Assembly (NCBI GenBank): GCA_030587405.1
Contig: JAUQZD010000002.1
Coordinates: forward strand, 1 to 20,275
Direction of reading: 5' to 3'
Length of the DNA stretch: 20,275 nucleotides
Source: Candidatus Freyrarchaeum guaymasense
Lineage (GTDB): Archaea; Asgardarchaeota; Jordarchaeia; Jordarchaeales; Freyrarchaeaceae
Shown here piece by piece: positions 7,619-14,727 of the stretch. The number at the start of each line of letters is the position of its first letter. Within the stretch, counting starts at the first letter, position 1. Position numbers and translations under genes: made by a program. Under the pieces are notes generated by a model, which worked only from the letters and a program-made list of their open reading frames with translations, was not told the origin of the DNA and ran no database searches.

Positions 7619-7748
7619 AACAAAAGAGGACATGTGCAACAACAAATTACCCCCTTTCCCTAAGCCGGCAGCAGACCCATTCACCCTTAAAAAGCCGAAG
7701 TACGTGAACCAAAGAGGCAACCGGCAAGTCATGAGTCACTTACCAGTT

Positions 7749-8804
7749 CTAAATTTCTATCCTCCTTTTAAGCTTAACAATCCTTGTTCGTCCTTTAGCC
7801 TTCTTTTCAACAAGTCCTTTCCTTTCTAGCATGCTAACAGTCACGCTTACCTTAGCCTTACTGTACCCGGTCGCATCCTGTATGTCCCTTTGGGTCATCA
7901 TACCATTCTCGGAGGTAGAGAGAAGCTTTAAAATCTCTCTTTCAGCATCGTTAAGAAGGGGGAGGATTGCGTCTGATGCCTCAACACCCCTCCTTCTCAT
8001 TTTAAGGAAAACAGCTAACACCGCTACGGATAGGCCGGCGGCCGCCGCTAGGACTGCAACAATCACGCTGTCCACGCTTCCCGTAAGCGGGAAAGGTATG
8101 ATCACCGTGGCAGTTGAAGTGTAGGGCTTATCATAGTAGACGACGAAGATCTTCACTGTTCCCGCCGTTATGTTCTCCTCGTCCCACTGTAAGAAAATGT
8201 GTTCACCGTCTGTGAAGTTCTCGCTTGGCTCGGGGTAAACCGGCTCCGCCATCTTAGTGTAAAGATAGCTTCCAGCTGGAAGCCTAACCTGAAAAGTGAA
8301 CTTTTTAACGTTAGCTCTCATTTTAATCGCAAAGAGGAACTGGGCATAATCTTGTGAGGCTAAAATTCCTTGCTTACTAGTAAAGTTAAGGGAGAAGTTT
8401 GCTATTTGACCTGGAAGGATTGATGTTTCAATGTGAATTATTGACTCGTATTTTCCAACCTCAACCCAATACCCTTGAAGCGGTGCTGAAAGGTTTTCTA
8501 TGATAACATTCGAAATGTCTGTTAGGTCTATTGAGAAATTAAGCAACGTTATCTCTTGGCTACTCGTATTATTTACGCTGAGAAAAACGCTAAAGCTAGC
8601 CGCCTCCTCAGAAATTACACTTAAAATCCTTTCCTCGCATATTTCATATAGAGGACTGCTAGATGATGAAACATTGAACTTTGTTGATCCATGATGGATG
8701 AATATGAAAGACGCCGCCATCGACGAATCAATTAGAATTAAGGCGAAAAGGAGAAGAAAAGTAACGCATACCAGCCTCAATTTACCCTGCAAGCTAAAAA
8801 CCAC
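7749..8804 (-). CDS. Membrane-anchored winged-helix regulator (COG2512-like)
   Basis: A 351-residue protein with an N-terminal signal or membrane helix (residues 10-30), an extracellular region of about 210 residues, a membrane helix (about 244-268: SVIVAVLAAAAGLSVAVLAVF), a basic cytoplasmic boundary (KMRRRG) and a C-terminal MarR-like winged helix (about 283-346: LNDAEREILKLL, TQRDIQDATGYSKAKVSVTV, LERKGLVEKKAKGRTR). The architecture matches archaeal predicted membrane-associated transcriptional regulators. The outer part is beta-rich with seven N-glycosylation sequons (N44, N79, N104, N136, N140, N196, N211), so it faces outward. It would sense something at the surface and bind DNA while anchored, or after cleavage. 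GTG 8804 follows AAGGAAAG. It lies 78 bp downstream of a surface-protein gene in the same orientation, its likely partner or target. Confidence 0.8.
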   Translation of the reverse strand: MVFSLQGKLRLVCVTFLLLFALILIDSSMAASFIFIHHGSTKFNVSSSSSPLYEICEERILSVISEEAASFSVFLSVNNTSSQEITLLNFSIDLTDISNVIIENLSAPLQGYWVEVGKYESIIHIETSILPGQIANFSLNFTSKQGILASQDYAQFLFAIKMRANVKKFTFQVRLPAGSYLYTKMAEPVYPEPSENFTDGEHIFLQWDEENITAGTVKIFVVYYDKPYTSTATVIIPFPLTGSVDSVIVAVLAAAAGLSVAVLAVFLKMRRRGVEASDAILPLLNDAEREILKLLSTSENGMMTQRDIQDATGYSKAKVSVTVSMLERKGLVEKKAKGRTRIVKLKRRIEI

Positions 8805-8882
8805 CTTTCCTTAATCCATGATGATATTATGCATTAGCAATCTTAAAATAAAATTGGAGGGGGCTGGATGCCATTTCGCTCA

Positions 8883-10034
8883 CTACTTTCTTCTTAGGTA
8901 TACTGTTAAAATTATCCCTGCAATTAGGGTGACCCCGGCAGCGCCTATCACTAAGATAACGTTGTTTCCTTGCTGGCTTACAGCTGATATGACGTAGTAC
9001 TGGAATAACCATAGGGTTTCCTCTGGGATTACGCTGGGCGTTGTCAGTACTGCGAAGTATGGGTCAAATGTTAAGCTGTCGTCTCCAAAGTAGTCCACGC
9101 AGAGGTATAGGATAAGCCATCCCTTTGTAATGTTAAACCCTGATTTCACTTCGACGCTCTGCTCTGTTCCATTGCTTCTCACCGCGTAGTTAAACCATCT
9201 GAATGTAAATCTTAGCTGGTTCTCGTGGGGTACTGCGAACCCTATTTCGCTTTCGCTCTGAGAGTATGGAGGCACGATCCCTGAAGCTTCATCGGATTCA
9301 CTAAGCATTGTTCCGTCTGCAAGTCTGAACATGTACTGCTCCTGCGCTGTTGTTCTTTCACACTTCAAGAGTAGGACTAGGGCTAGTTTGCTATTTCCGC
9401 TCGTGTCAACCCAACTGTAATGCTCTATTATTATGTCGATTTTGACCGATTTCAGTGCTGGTACAGTGGCTGAGAAGTTCGGCCCTGTGATGTTAACGTC
9501 TTTCTTGTAAAAGTGTATTATTAGTCTCATGGTTAAAACGTCGTCCTCCTTCGACTGGCCTATTAATGGGACGCTGACCTCATCAGGTGTAATGTTTATA
9601 TCGCTTATTATCACGTTCCAAGTCATGTCCTTAACCAGCCCGATGTCTCTCAGTATATCGTCCCCAAAGCTTATTACCCCGTTTTCGTCGGTGTCGTTGA
9701 ATTCTATGATGTGCGCTGCACGAATGTAAATGTTAACTCCAAAGTTCCTCGGGGTGATGGTCCAGTTTATAATGTTTCTAAGGGTTCCTCCGTCCAAGTC
9801 TGCGAATTTCATGTCGAAGTAGTCTGAGATTATTCTACCCTTGGAGATTTCATCCATGCTGGGAACTCTAAACTTAGCTGATGCCTGATTCTGGCTTGTG
9901 ACGCTTGGCGTTGCCGCTACCGTTGTAGCTGCCGGGGCTGCCAGCACCGCCATCAGCAGGGCTACTAGTGCTATCGCCGCCGTAGCCGTGGTCGCTGCAG
10001 CCAGTTTCTTTCCGCTAAACATTTTCTTCACCAT
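8883..10034 (-). CDS. Secreted membrane-anchored surface protein with EF-hand-like loop
   Basis: A 383-residue protein I cannot place in a named family. It has a basic N-terminus and a long hydrophobic alanine-rich signal segment (about 10-35), a large outer domain, and a C-terminal membrane helix with arginine anchor (about 358-383: VILVIGAAGVTLIAGIILTV then YLRRK). The outer part is beta-rich. Residues 114-126 read DTDENGVISFGDD, an EF-hand/dockerin-like calcium loop with oxygen ligands at 114, 116, 118 and 125. It is encoded just upstream of the membrane-anchored winged-helix gene, so the two may form a surface-sensing pair. Start ATG 10034 has a TATA box about 25-30 bp upstream, so the transcript is probably leaderless. 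A TTG or internal ATG (fifth codon) could also serve. Confidence 0.75.
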   Translation of the reverse strand: MVKKMFSGKKLAAATTATAAIALVALLMAVLAAPAATTVAATPSVTSQNQASAKFRVPSMDEISKGRIISDYFDMKFADLDGGTLRNIINWTITPRNFGVNIYIRAAHIIEFNDTDENGVISFGDDILRDIGLVKDMTWNVIISDINITPDEVSVPLIGQSKEDDVLTMRLIIHFYKKDVNITGPNFSATVPALKSVKIDIIIEHYSWVDTSGNSKLALVLLLKCERTTAQEQYMFRLADGTMLSESDEASGIVPPYSQSESEIGFAVPHENQLRFTFRWFNYAVRSNGTEQSVEVKSGFNITKGWLILYLCVDYFGDDSLTFDPYFAVLTTPSVIPEETLWLFQYYVISAVSQQGNNVILVIGAAGVTLIAGIILTVYLRRK

Positions 10035-10075
10035 GATTTAATTAAAAAAATATATATTATTTAAATCTTTTCTTT
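10035..10075 (-). promoter_or_regulatory. Promoter of the surface-protein gene
   Basis: A run of A/T from 10041 to 10066 contains TTTAAATAATATATA on the minus strand, preceded by the purine-rich AAAGAAAAG that would serve as BRE. With a TATA centre near 10058, transcription would begin close to the ATG at 10034, giving a leaderless or very short leader, in line with the lack of a ribosome site before this gene. Confidence 0.5.
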
Positions 10076-10638
10076 AAACTTTTCATGGTCCGAAATCAAA
10101 AACGAAGGAAAACAGTGCAAATTAAGAATAAACGTTTATAACCGTTTAAAACTGTTCAAAAGCAAGAAAAAAGAAAGAAAATGTTAAGCACTATCATGTG
10201 ATCAATTCATTCACGCATTCTCAACACTTCCATTCAGTTTAAGATGCTATCTCCCTTAAATCCCTCTTCTCACCCTGAAGAATCTCCCGACTCAAACTAC
10301 GTACGTTTCTTTCTCAAACCCTTCTCTCCACTCTTTTTTTGTTAAAGTCTCCCTTAACGTTTAACCGTCAACTTCGGTTTTAACCGTTTATTGGCTCATT
10401 TTAAATGGAACCCGCCAGAACCCCGTATACTTTCTGAACCCAACCTCTTTAGGGTGCTTACACTTCCTTACTTAGCCTACTTCGTTCCTCTAACCCGTGT
10501 GAAGGTGCTTAATTAGGCGTGCACCGTTAGAGTGGTAGCTGAGCTGACGTTAACGCCGCAGTCAAGGTCAACAGCGGTGTGGGGAAGACCGGCTACTGGT
10601 TGCAATCTGTGTGTTCGGAGCATGCCTTAAACTCCTAA
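10076..10638. other. Spacer with a repeated motif and no intact gene
   Basis: No intact coding region is seen. The composite motif AACGTTTATAACCGTTTA lies at 10131-10148, a close copy AACGTTTAACCGT at 10356-10368, and a further AACCGTTTA at 10382-10390. These could be operator or promoter elements for untranslated transcripts, or copies of one repeat. From 10543 to 10638 a transposase-like tail is described separately. Confidence 0.45.
10543..10638 (+). pseudogene. Possible TnpB remnant with DVNAA motif
   Basis: The frame after TGA 10540-10542 reads ADVNAAVKVNSGVGKTGYWL and 11 further residues before TAA 10636-10638. D-x-NAA followed by a short variable tail is the arrangement of the last RuvC motif in TnpB-type proteins (RDVNAAxNI). 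No zinc ribbon precedes it and stops interrupt the frame upstream, so at most a decayed scrap is left. It ends one base before the inverted repeat of the vapBC promoter. Confidence 0.3.
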
Positions 10639-10639
10639 G

Positions 10640-10680
10640 TTTTTCTGAAAATCAGGGTTTTTCAGAAAAAATTTAAATAT
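10640..10680 (+). promoter_or_regulatory. vapBC promoter with 12-bp inverted-repeat operator
   Basis: TTTTTCTGAAAA (10640-10651) and TTTTCAGAAAAA (10659-10670) are perfect reverse complements separated by 7 bp. The right arm runs into the TATA box TTTAAATAT (10672-10680), so it covers the BRE position. The vapB ATG is at 10712, about 32-40 bp downstream. A protein bound here would block TBP/TFB, which fits the autoregulation known for VapB antitoxins; binding by this VapB is inferred. Confidence 0.6.
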
Positions 10681-10711
10681 TCCGAAATCCCTTAACCTCC
10701 AAGGGATCGCT

Positions 10712-10978
10712 ATGACCTCCATAGCTAAAGTTGGGAAAAGAGGGGAAGTTGTTCTGAAGAAGGCTGAAAGGGAGGCTGCTGGGATAAAGGCAGGAGATAC
10801 CGTCGTGATCTTTGGCCGCCCGGGGGAAGTGATCATCAGAAAGATTCCATCGCTTGAAGATGTTCTTTCTGCGCCGCCGAAGGTTAAGATCTCAGTCGGC
10901 GACCTCGCTAGGCTTAGAGGAAAGGTACGTGAAGAGCTGGAAGAGAGGCTGGCTTATGAGGGTTCTGCTGGACACTAG
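10712..10978 (+). CDS. vapB: AbrB-type antitoxin VapB
   Basis: An 88-residue DNA-binding antitoxin. Residues 1-48 form the swapped-hairpin AbrB/SpoVT domain: TSIAKVGKRGEVVLKKAERE, then AGIKAGDTVVIFGRPGEVIIRKI. The remaining 40 residues are a helical, charged tail (SLEDVLSAPPKVKISVGDLA and beyond) that would wrap the toxin groove. ATG 10712 lies after GGGATCG and an obvious TATA box. The gene overlaps vapC by 23 bp, so translation is coupled. An inverted repeat upstream is a likely operator. Confidence 0.88.
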   Translation: MTSIAKVGKRGEVVLKKAEREAAGIKAGDTVVIFGRPGEVIIRKIPSLEDVLSAPPKVKISVGDLARLRGKVREELEERLAYEGSAGH

Positions 10979-11438
10979 CTTCCTATTGCCGGTATTTGGG
11001 GTAAACGTTGATATTCCAAACATTAGAGTTCAGTTACTCAGACTGTCTAGGAAGGCTGACTTGCTCGTTAACTCGCTTAGCGTCCTGGAAGCAAAATGGA
11101 TAATTCTTAAACTTTCAAGGAAGGAACCAGACCTGCTTAAAGCCTTCGGAGACGGGCTGAACTTGCTCGTGAGAGGGAAACAATTTGAAATAATCCCGTT
11201 CTACCTGCCTGAGGTGGACGCTGTCGCAACAGCTATCTACAATTATCACCGGGACTACATCGACTGTTCGATTCTCGCATCAGCCTACGTTGAGGCAAAC
11301 ACGCTGGTCACCCTTGAGAAGAAGAAAATGGAGGAACTTGCAGGACTAATCCATCCCGAACTCTCCGTTTACAGGAAAATAAGCTCTAAACTAACAGTAG
11401 CTACATTAAGTGAAACAGTAAAGGACATGAACATTTGA
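10956..11438 (+). CDS. vapC: PIN-domain ribonuclease toxin VapC
   Basis: A 160-residue PIN-domain protein. The Mg-binding acidic residues are visible: Asp6 in MRVLLDTSFLLPVFG, Glu45 in LSVLEAKWII, Asp103 in YIDCSILASAYV, and Glu121 in LVTLEKKKM, where most relatives have Asp. Toxins of this family cut tRNA, rRNA or mRNA and are held inactive by VapB. Several upstream in-frame starts exist, but ATG 10956 is chosen because it places the PIN domain at the N-terminus as in relatives and follows GAGAGG at 8-nt spacing. It overlaps the end of vapB. The C-terminal 30 residues are less conserved. Confidence 0.85.
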   Translation: MRVLLDTSFLLPVFGVNVDIPNIRVQLLRLSRKADLLVNSLSVLEAKWIILKLSRKEPDLLKAFGDGLNLLVRGKQFEIIPFYLPEVDAVATAIYNYHRDYIDCSILASAYVEANTLVTLEKKKMEELAGLIHPELSVYRKISSKLTVATLSETVKDMNI

Positions 11439-11619
11439 AGCATCTTCAAAAAATGACGGAAACCCCAAACATGCAGAATGATGGTAGCTACATTGTTACT
11501 TTGCGTCTCCATCAGCTACCTTTTAAGGTATCATGCGTCTTCCCGTTTTCCTCTCGCCCTTTTTATCAACTGCATTGCTTTTTTAAAAGGGTGAATCCTC
11601 CAAGAGCAGTCAGCGATTA

Positions 11620-12489
11620 TTACTTTTTGATTTTGCTTATTATGTAGTCTACTAGTTTGTCTGCTATTGGGGTTCTTGTTGCTGCTTCGAGCCCTTCCCA
11701 TGTAGGCATGGCGTTAACCTCAAGCACCATTACCCCTTCTTCCCCCTCGATCACGTCTACTCCGGCATATTCGCATCCTACTACTTCGGCTGCTCTAACA
11801 CTTAATTCCTTGACTTCCGGCGTGAGCTTACAGGCTACCGGTTTACCCCCCTGCGACACATTAGTTTTCCATCCTTCAGCTACCCTGTAGATCGAAGCCA
11901 CGACTTCCCCTCCTATGACGAATGCCCTTATATCCCTACCCTTGTGGGGAATGAACTCCTGAACATATAGGACTAGGTTATTGAACGTTAATGCTTTGAA
12001 GACCCTGTATGCTGTGTCCCGATCTGAAACCCTAACAACCCCCTTCCCCTGAGAGCCAAAGAGGGGCTTAACAACAACGTCTCCCATTTCCTCGAAGGCC
12101 TTCATGGCCTCCTCCATACTCTCCGTGACGACGGTTTTGGGGGTTGGGATCCCGGCCTGCTCTAAGAGGAAGGATGTGTAATACTTGTCACTTGCCTTCT
12201 CGATGGACGAGGGCGGATTAACGACGAAAACCCCCTTCCTTTCAAGGACGTGAAGCAAGTCCATTCTGAAGAATATTTGCTCGGCTGAACCAGCCCCAAA
12301 CCCCCTGAAGATCAGCGCGTCAAGCTCTGAAAGAGATCTGCCCTTAAATGTGGGGTCCCCCCTAATCCTCGCGACGACGCCGGCCGGCTCAACAACCAGT
12401 ACAGGCAGCCTCCTCCTCCTCAGCGCGTCTAGGATCCTCTTCACCGCGTACCCTCTACTCTGGGTTAGAACCCCGAAGAGCGGCTTCAC
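11620..12489 (-). CDS. RimK-type ATP-grasp ligase
   Basis: An ATP-grasp enzyme of the RimK family (about 289 residues) that joins an amino acid, usually L-glutamate, to a carboxylate by an acyl-phosphate. The pre-ATP-grasp region ends at IFRGFGAGSAEQIFFRM. The ATP-binding Gly-rich loop reads VVVKPLFGSQGKGVVRV, preceded by NPPSSIEKASDKYYTSFLLE. The metal site is VLEVNAMPTWEG. The substrate cannot be told: MptN (tetrahydromethanopterin:glutamate ligase), LysX and RimK share this core. An H4MPT role would suit the neighbouring Mer-like relic, but this is inference. A TTG at 12504 could start the gene; GTG 12489 is preferred because it has GGTGA just upstream and the domain begins there. It is divergent from the OsmC-like gene, sharing a TATA region at 12523-12529. 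Confidence 0.85.
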   Translation of the reverse strand: MKPLFGVLTQSRGYAVKRILDALRRRRLPVLVVEPAGVVARIRGDPTFKGRSLSELDALIFRGFGAGSAEQIFFRMDLLHVLERKGVFVVNPPSSIEKASDKYYTSFLLEQAGIPTPKTVVTESMEEAMKAFEEMGDVVVKPLFGSQGKGVVRVSDRDTAYRVFKALTFNNLVLYVQEFIPHKGRDIRAFVIGGEVVASIYRVAEGWKTNVSQGGKPVACKLTPEVKELSVRAAEVVGCEYAGVDVIEGEEGVMVLEVNAMPTWEGLEAATRTPIADKLVDYIISKIKK

Positions 12490-12509
12490 CCCTTCACCCT
12501 TCAAACCAT

Positions 12510-12564
12510 TGGGAGAAGGAAGTTTTTAAGGGTTGCCCAGCTACTGCTTAACAGGTGAAACCAC
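12510..12564. promoter_or_regulatory. Bidirectional promoter, ligase/OsmC genes
   Basis: The run TTTTTAA at 12523-12529 reads TATA-like in both directions and lies between the two divergent starts. To the right it is about 36 bp before ATG 12565, leaving a short leader with AGGTGA (12555-12560). To the left it is about 34-40 bp before GTG 12489. Confidence 0.45.
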
Positions 12565-12996
12565 ATGGAAAAGATGGTTTCAGAGGTTGAGGTTGAGTGG
12601 ATTGAAAACTTCAGATCCAAGCTCAAAGTTAAGGATTTTCCGGAAATAGTCCTCGACGAGCCCCCGGAGATGGGCGGGACAGACACCGGTCCGTGCCCAG
12701 TCCACCTGCTTGCAGCCTCGATAGCCAGCTGCCTACTAGCTTCATACATATACTGCGCCAAGAAGGCGAGGGTTAAGCTGAAGGGTGCCAAGGTTAAAGC
12801 TAGGGCTGAATCCGAATGGGTGAAGGGAGCCATGAGGGTTAAAGAAGTACACGTTAACTTGGAGTTAAACCCTGCGGGGGGAGTGTCAAGGAAAAGGGCT
12901 GAACTCTGCGTCAAAGTATTCAGAAACTTCTGCATAGTAACAGAGTCGGTGATCAAAGGGATACCTGTAAACGTAGAAGTCAACATTACACCCTAA
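12565..12996 (+). CDS. OsmC-family protein
   Basis: A 143-residue OsmC/Ohr-fold protein. Cys56 (ASIASCLLAS) and Cys123 (RNFCIVTES) occupy the two conserved positions of the thiol peroxidase pair, so reduction of organic peroxides is possible; many archaeal members are uncharacterised. The N-terminal strands carry TGPCPVHLLAAS, the motif before the first Cys. Cys44, Cys64 and Cys115 are additional. ATG 12565 follows AGGTGA at a 4-7 nt spacing. It is divergent from the ATP-grasp ligase and stands alone. A role in the detoxification of oxidants to protect the nearby oxygen-sensitive Hdr complex would be speculative. Confidence 0.85.
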   Translation: MEKMVSEVEVEWIENFRSKLKVKDFPEIVLDEPPEMGGTDTGPCPVHLLAASIASCLLASYIYCAKKARVKLKGAKVKARAESEWVKGAMRVKEVHVNLELNPAGGVSRKRAELCVKVFRNFCIVTESVIKGIPVNVEVNITP

Positions 12997-13117
12997 AACT
13001 GGAGATTCATTCCATCCTCCCATCTCCCTTCTCCAGCCACCTATGCCGCCAGCACTAAAAGAACTATTACACTTCGAATGTTGGAAGCATCCTCCTCTTA
13101 TTCTCCTTCATTTTTAA

Positions 13118-14083
13118 CTATTTCTGTGATGTCTCCGCAGCCGACCATCCTCTGAACTCTACCTTCCTGACTTCAAGCCTTTCCAGGAAGGGCTTCACGT
13201 CGACCGTGTGCATTTCGAAGCCCATCTTGTCGGGCTCGGCTCCTAGGATGAGCGCTATCAGCTGGGATATGTGGATGACCGGCACGGCCCTTTCTATCAG
13301 CTCTACGTCCCTCAGTATCGACTGGTTCCTGTCGAGCACGTTGAGGCAGTAGGGGCATATGACCAGTATCGCCTCAGCTCCGGCGTCGAGTATGCTGTTA
13401 ATCTTCTCCTCCGTTATCTTGTACGCCATGTTCTTATGGACGGTCTGCTGTATCATCCCGAAGCCGCAGCACTCATCCTTCGCCGTGTAGTTTACAGGTT
13501 CACCTCCAAGCCTTTCTATTATCTCCTCCGCGAAGGATGGGTTCTCCCTACTGTCCAGCCCCTCCTCCTCGAAGACGAAGTAGTGGCATCCATAATGGAC
13601 AGCCATTTTAACCCCGCTGAGAACCCTAACGGACTTATCCACTATGTCCTCAAGCCTCTTGTAGAAGAAGTCGGCTATGTGGTAGACTCTCATGGTGGAG
13701 TAGCGCCGTCCGATAGCCCCCAGAATCCTTTCAGTCTCCCTAGCTATTTCAAGATCGCTCATGAGAGTGTTAGCCGTGTAGAAAGCCGAGTAGCATCCAT
13801 TACATGGAGTTAAACCGTAGGGTGCATACTTGAGCATGATGTCAACGTTCCTGCCGATCAGGCAGGTGAGGATCAGAGGGTTGGCTAGAGTCCCAAACTC
13901 CGGTAAGCCACAGCAACTCTGCTCATCACTCACATAGTACTCGACGTCGAGCTTGTCTAGGGCGAACCGGGTCGCAGCCTCGATACCGGGGTACGTGTGG
14001 TTGATGAAGCAACCCTGAAAAAGAAAGAATGGTCCCTTCTCGGGGATGCCTTCAAGCCATTTTTGGTTAACCGTCCAAGCCAC
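13118..14083 (-). CDS. hdrB: Heterodisulfide reductase subunit B (HdrB)
   Basis: The 321-residue catalytic subunit of the Hdr type. Two complete CCG-type motifs are present: Cys25, Cys57-Cys58, Cys94 and Cys97 (QSCCGLPE ... PCNGC), and Cys166, Cys205-Cys206, Cys243 and Cys246 (ECCGFG ... CPYC). In methanogen HdrB the two motifs bind noncubane [4Fe-4S] clusters that cleave CoM-S-S-CoB; in non-methanogens the disulfide substrate is unknown. It is cytosolic. GTG 14083 lies in GGGAGGTG, so the ribosome site would be the purines just upstream. The gene follows hdrC by 41 bp, and is the last gene of the operon hdrA - polyferredoxin - hdrC - hdrB. Confidence 0.93.
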   Translation of the reverse strand: MAWTVNQKWLEGIPEKGPFFLFQGCFINHTYPGIEAATRFALDKLDVEYYVSDEQSCCGLPEFGTLANPLILTCLIGRNVDIMLKYAPYGLTPCNGCYSAFYTANTLMSDLEIARETERILGAIGRRYSTMRVYHIADFFYKRLEDIVDKSVRVLSGVKMAVHYGCHYFVFEEEGLDSRENPSFAEEIIERLGGEPVNYTAKDECCGFGMIQQTVHKNMAYKITEEKINSILDAGAEAILVICPYCLNVLDRNQSILRDVELIERAVPVIHISQLIALILGAEPDKMGFEMHTVDVKPFLERLEVRKVEFRGWSAAETSQK

Positions 14084-14124
14084 CTCCCTTCCTTGAAGCC
14101 CTCAATCAAACCCCTTCCATTTCA

Positions 14125-14727
14125 TCACTTATACTTTTCAGAGACGGCCCTAACATAGGCTTTCCCGGAGAGTATCCCTTCAACTTCCTCCCTAAACCCT
14201 GACTCGTCAAATATAACCTTAAGCTCCTTCATAGCCTCCTCGGAAACCCTCATCGCCGGCGGGAGGCCAACCCTCTCCCTTAACTCGCTAATCGTCTTCT
14301 CAGCTCCGGCAGGGTTCAACCTGTCCCAGTCCCTAGGATGCACCGAGACACCCGAGTTGAGGAGATTCCTTCCTAAAGATACTAGGATGCGCAGCATGTC
14401 TCCCCCGTAGCCTCTCTCCATTGCCAGCCTCCTCATCCTCATAATCATGTAAGGTATCTCGATGCGGGAAGGACACTTACTCGTACAGTAGAAGCAGTAG
14501 AAGCAGTACCATATTTCCCTGCTGCTGAGAACCTTCTCCTCATTTCCGTAGAGTATGTCCCTCAGTATCTTCCTGAAATTGTACGTTGACGTCCTCGCAG
14601 CAGGGCAAGCCCCTACACACGCGCCGCACGACAAGCACTGCTCAGCTCTCTGAATCCCCCACCTCTTAGCCTCCTCGAGAAACTTCCAGCTCCAGCTCTT
14701 GGATGAAAGGATGACGGGCCTCTCCAG
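14125..14727 (-). CDS. hdrC: Heterodisulfide reductase subunit C (HdrC)
   Basis: The 200-residue iron-sulfur subunit linking HdrA to HdrB. Cys31, 34, 37 and 41 (QCLSCGACVGACPAA) and the second set in WYCFYCFYCTSKCPS are the two [4Fe-4S] ligating motifs of HdrC, followed by the helical C-terminal tail. No ATG, GTG or TTG lies upstream of the first motif; the only such start, TTG 14634, would delete the first Cys. I place the start at CTG 14727, directly after the TAG of the polyferredoxin gene and in the same frame. GGAGGTG ends 6 nt before this CTG, a near perfect ribosome site, and the predicted N-terminus MERPVILSSKSWSWKFLEEA fits HdrC. Read-through of the TAG is the alternative. Confidence 0.85.
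   Translation of the reverse strand: MERPVILSSKSWSWKFLEEAKRWGIQRAEQCLSCGACVGACPAARTSTYNFRKILRDILYGNEEKVLSSREIWYCFYCFYCTSKCPSRIEIPYMIMRMRRLAMERGYGGDMLRILVSLGRNLLNSGVSVHPRDWDRLNPAGAEKTISELRERVGLPPAMRVSEEAMKELKVIFDESGFREEVEGILSGKAYVRAVSEKYK

Noticed and set aside
11435..11647. Small plus-strand frame of 70 codons after vapC
   Set aside because: It overlaps the vapC end and the start of the convergent ligase gene, has no ribosome site, and its composition is not gene-like. A short hairpin (ACCTTTTAAGGT) occurs there but nothing more.
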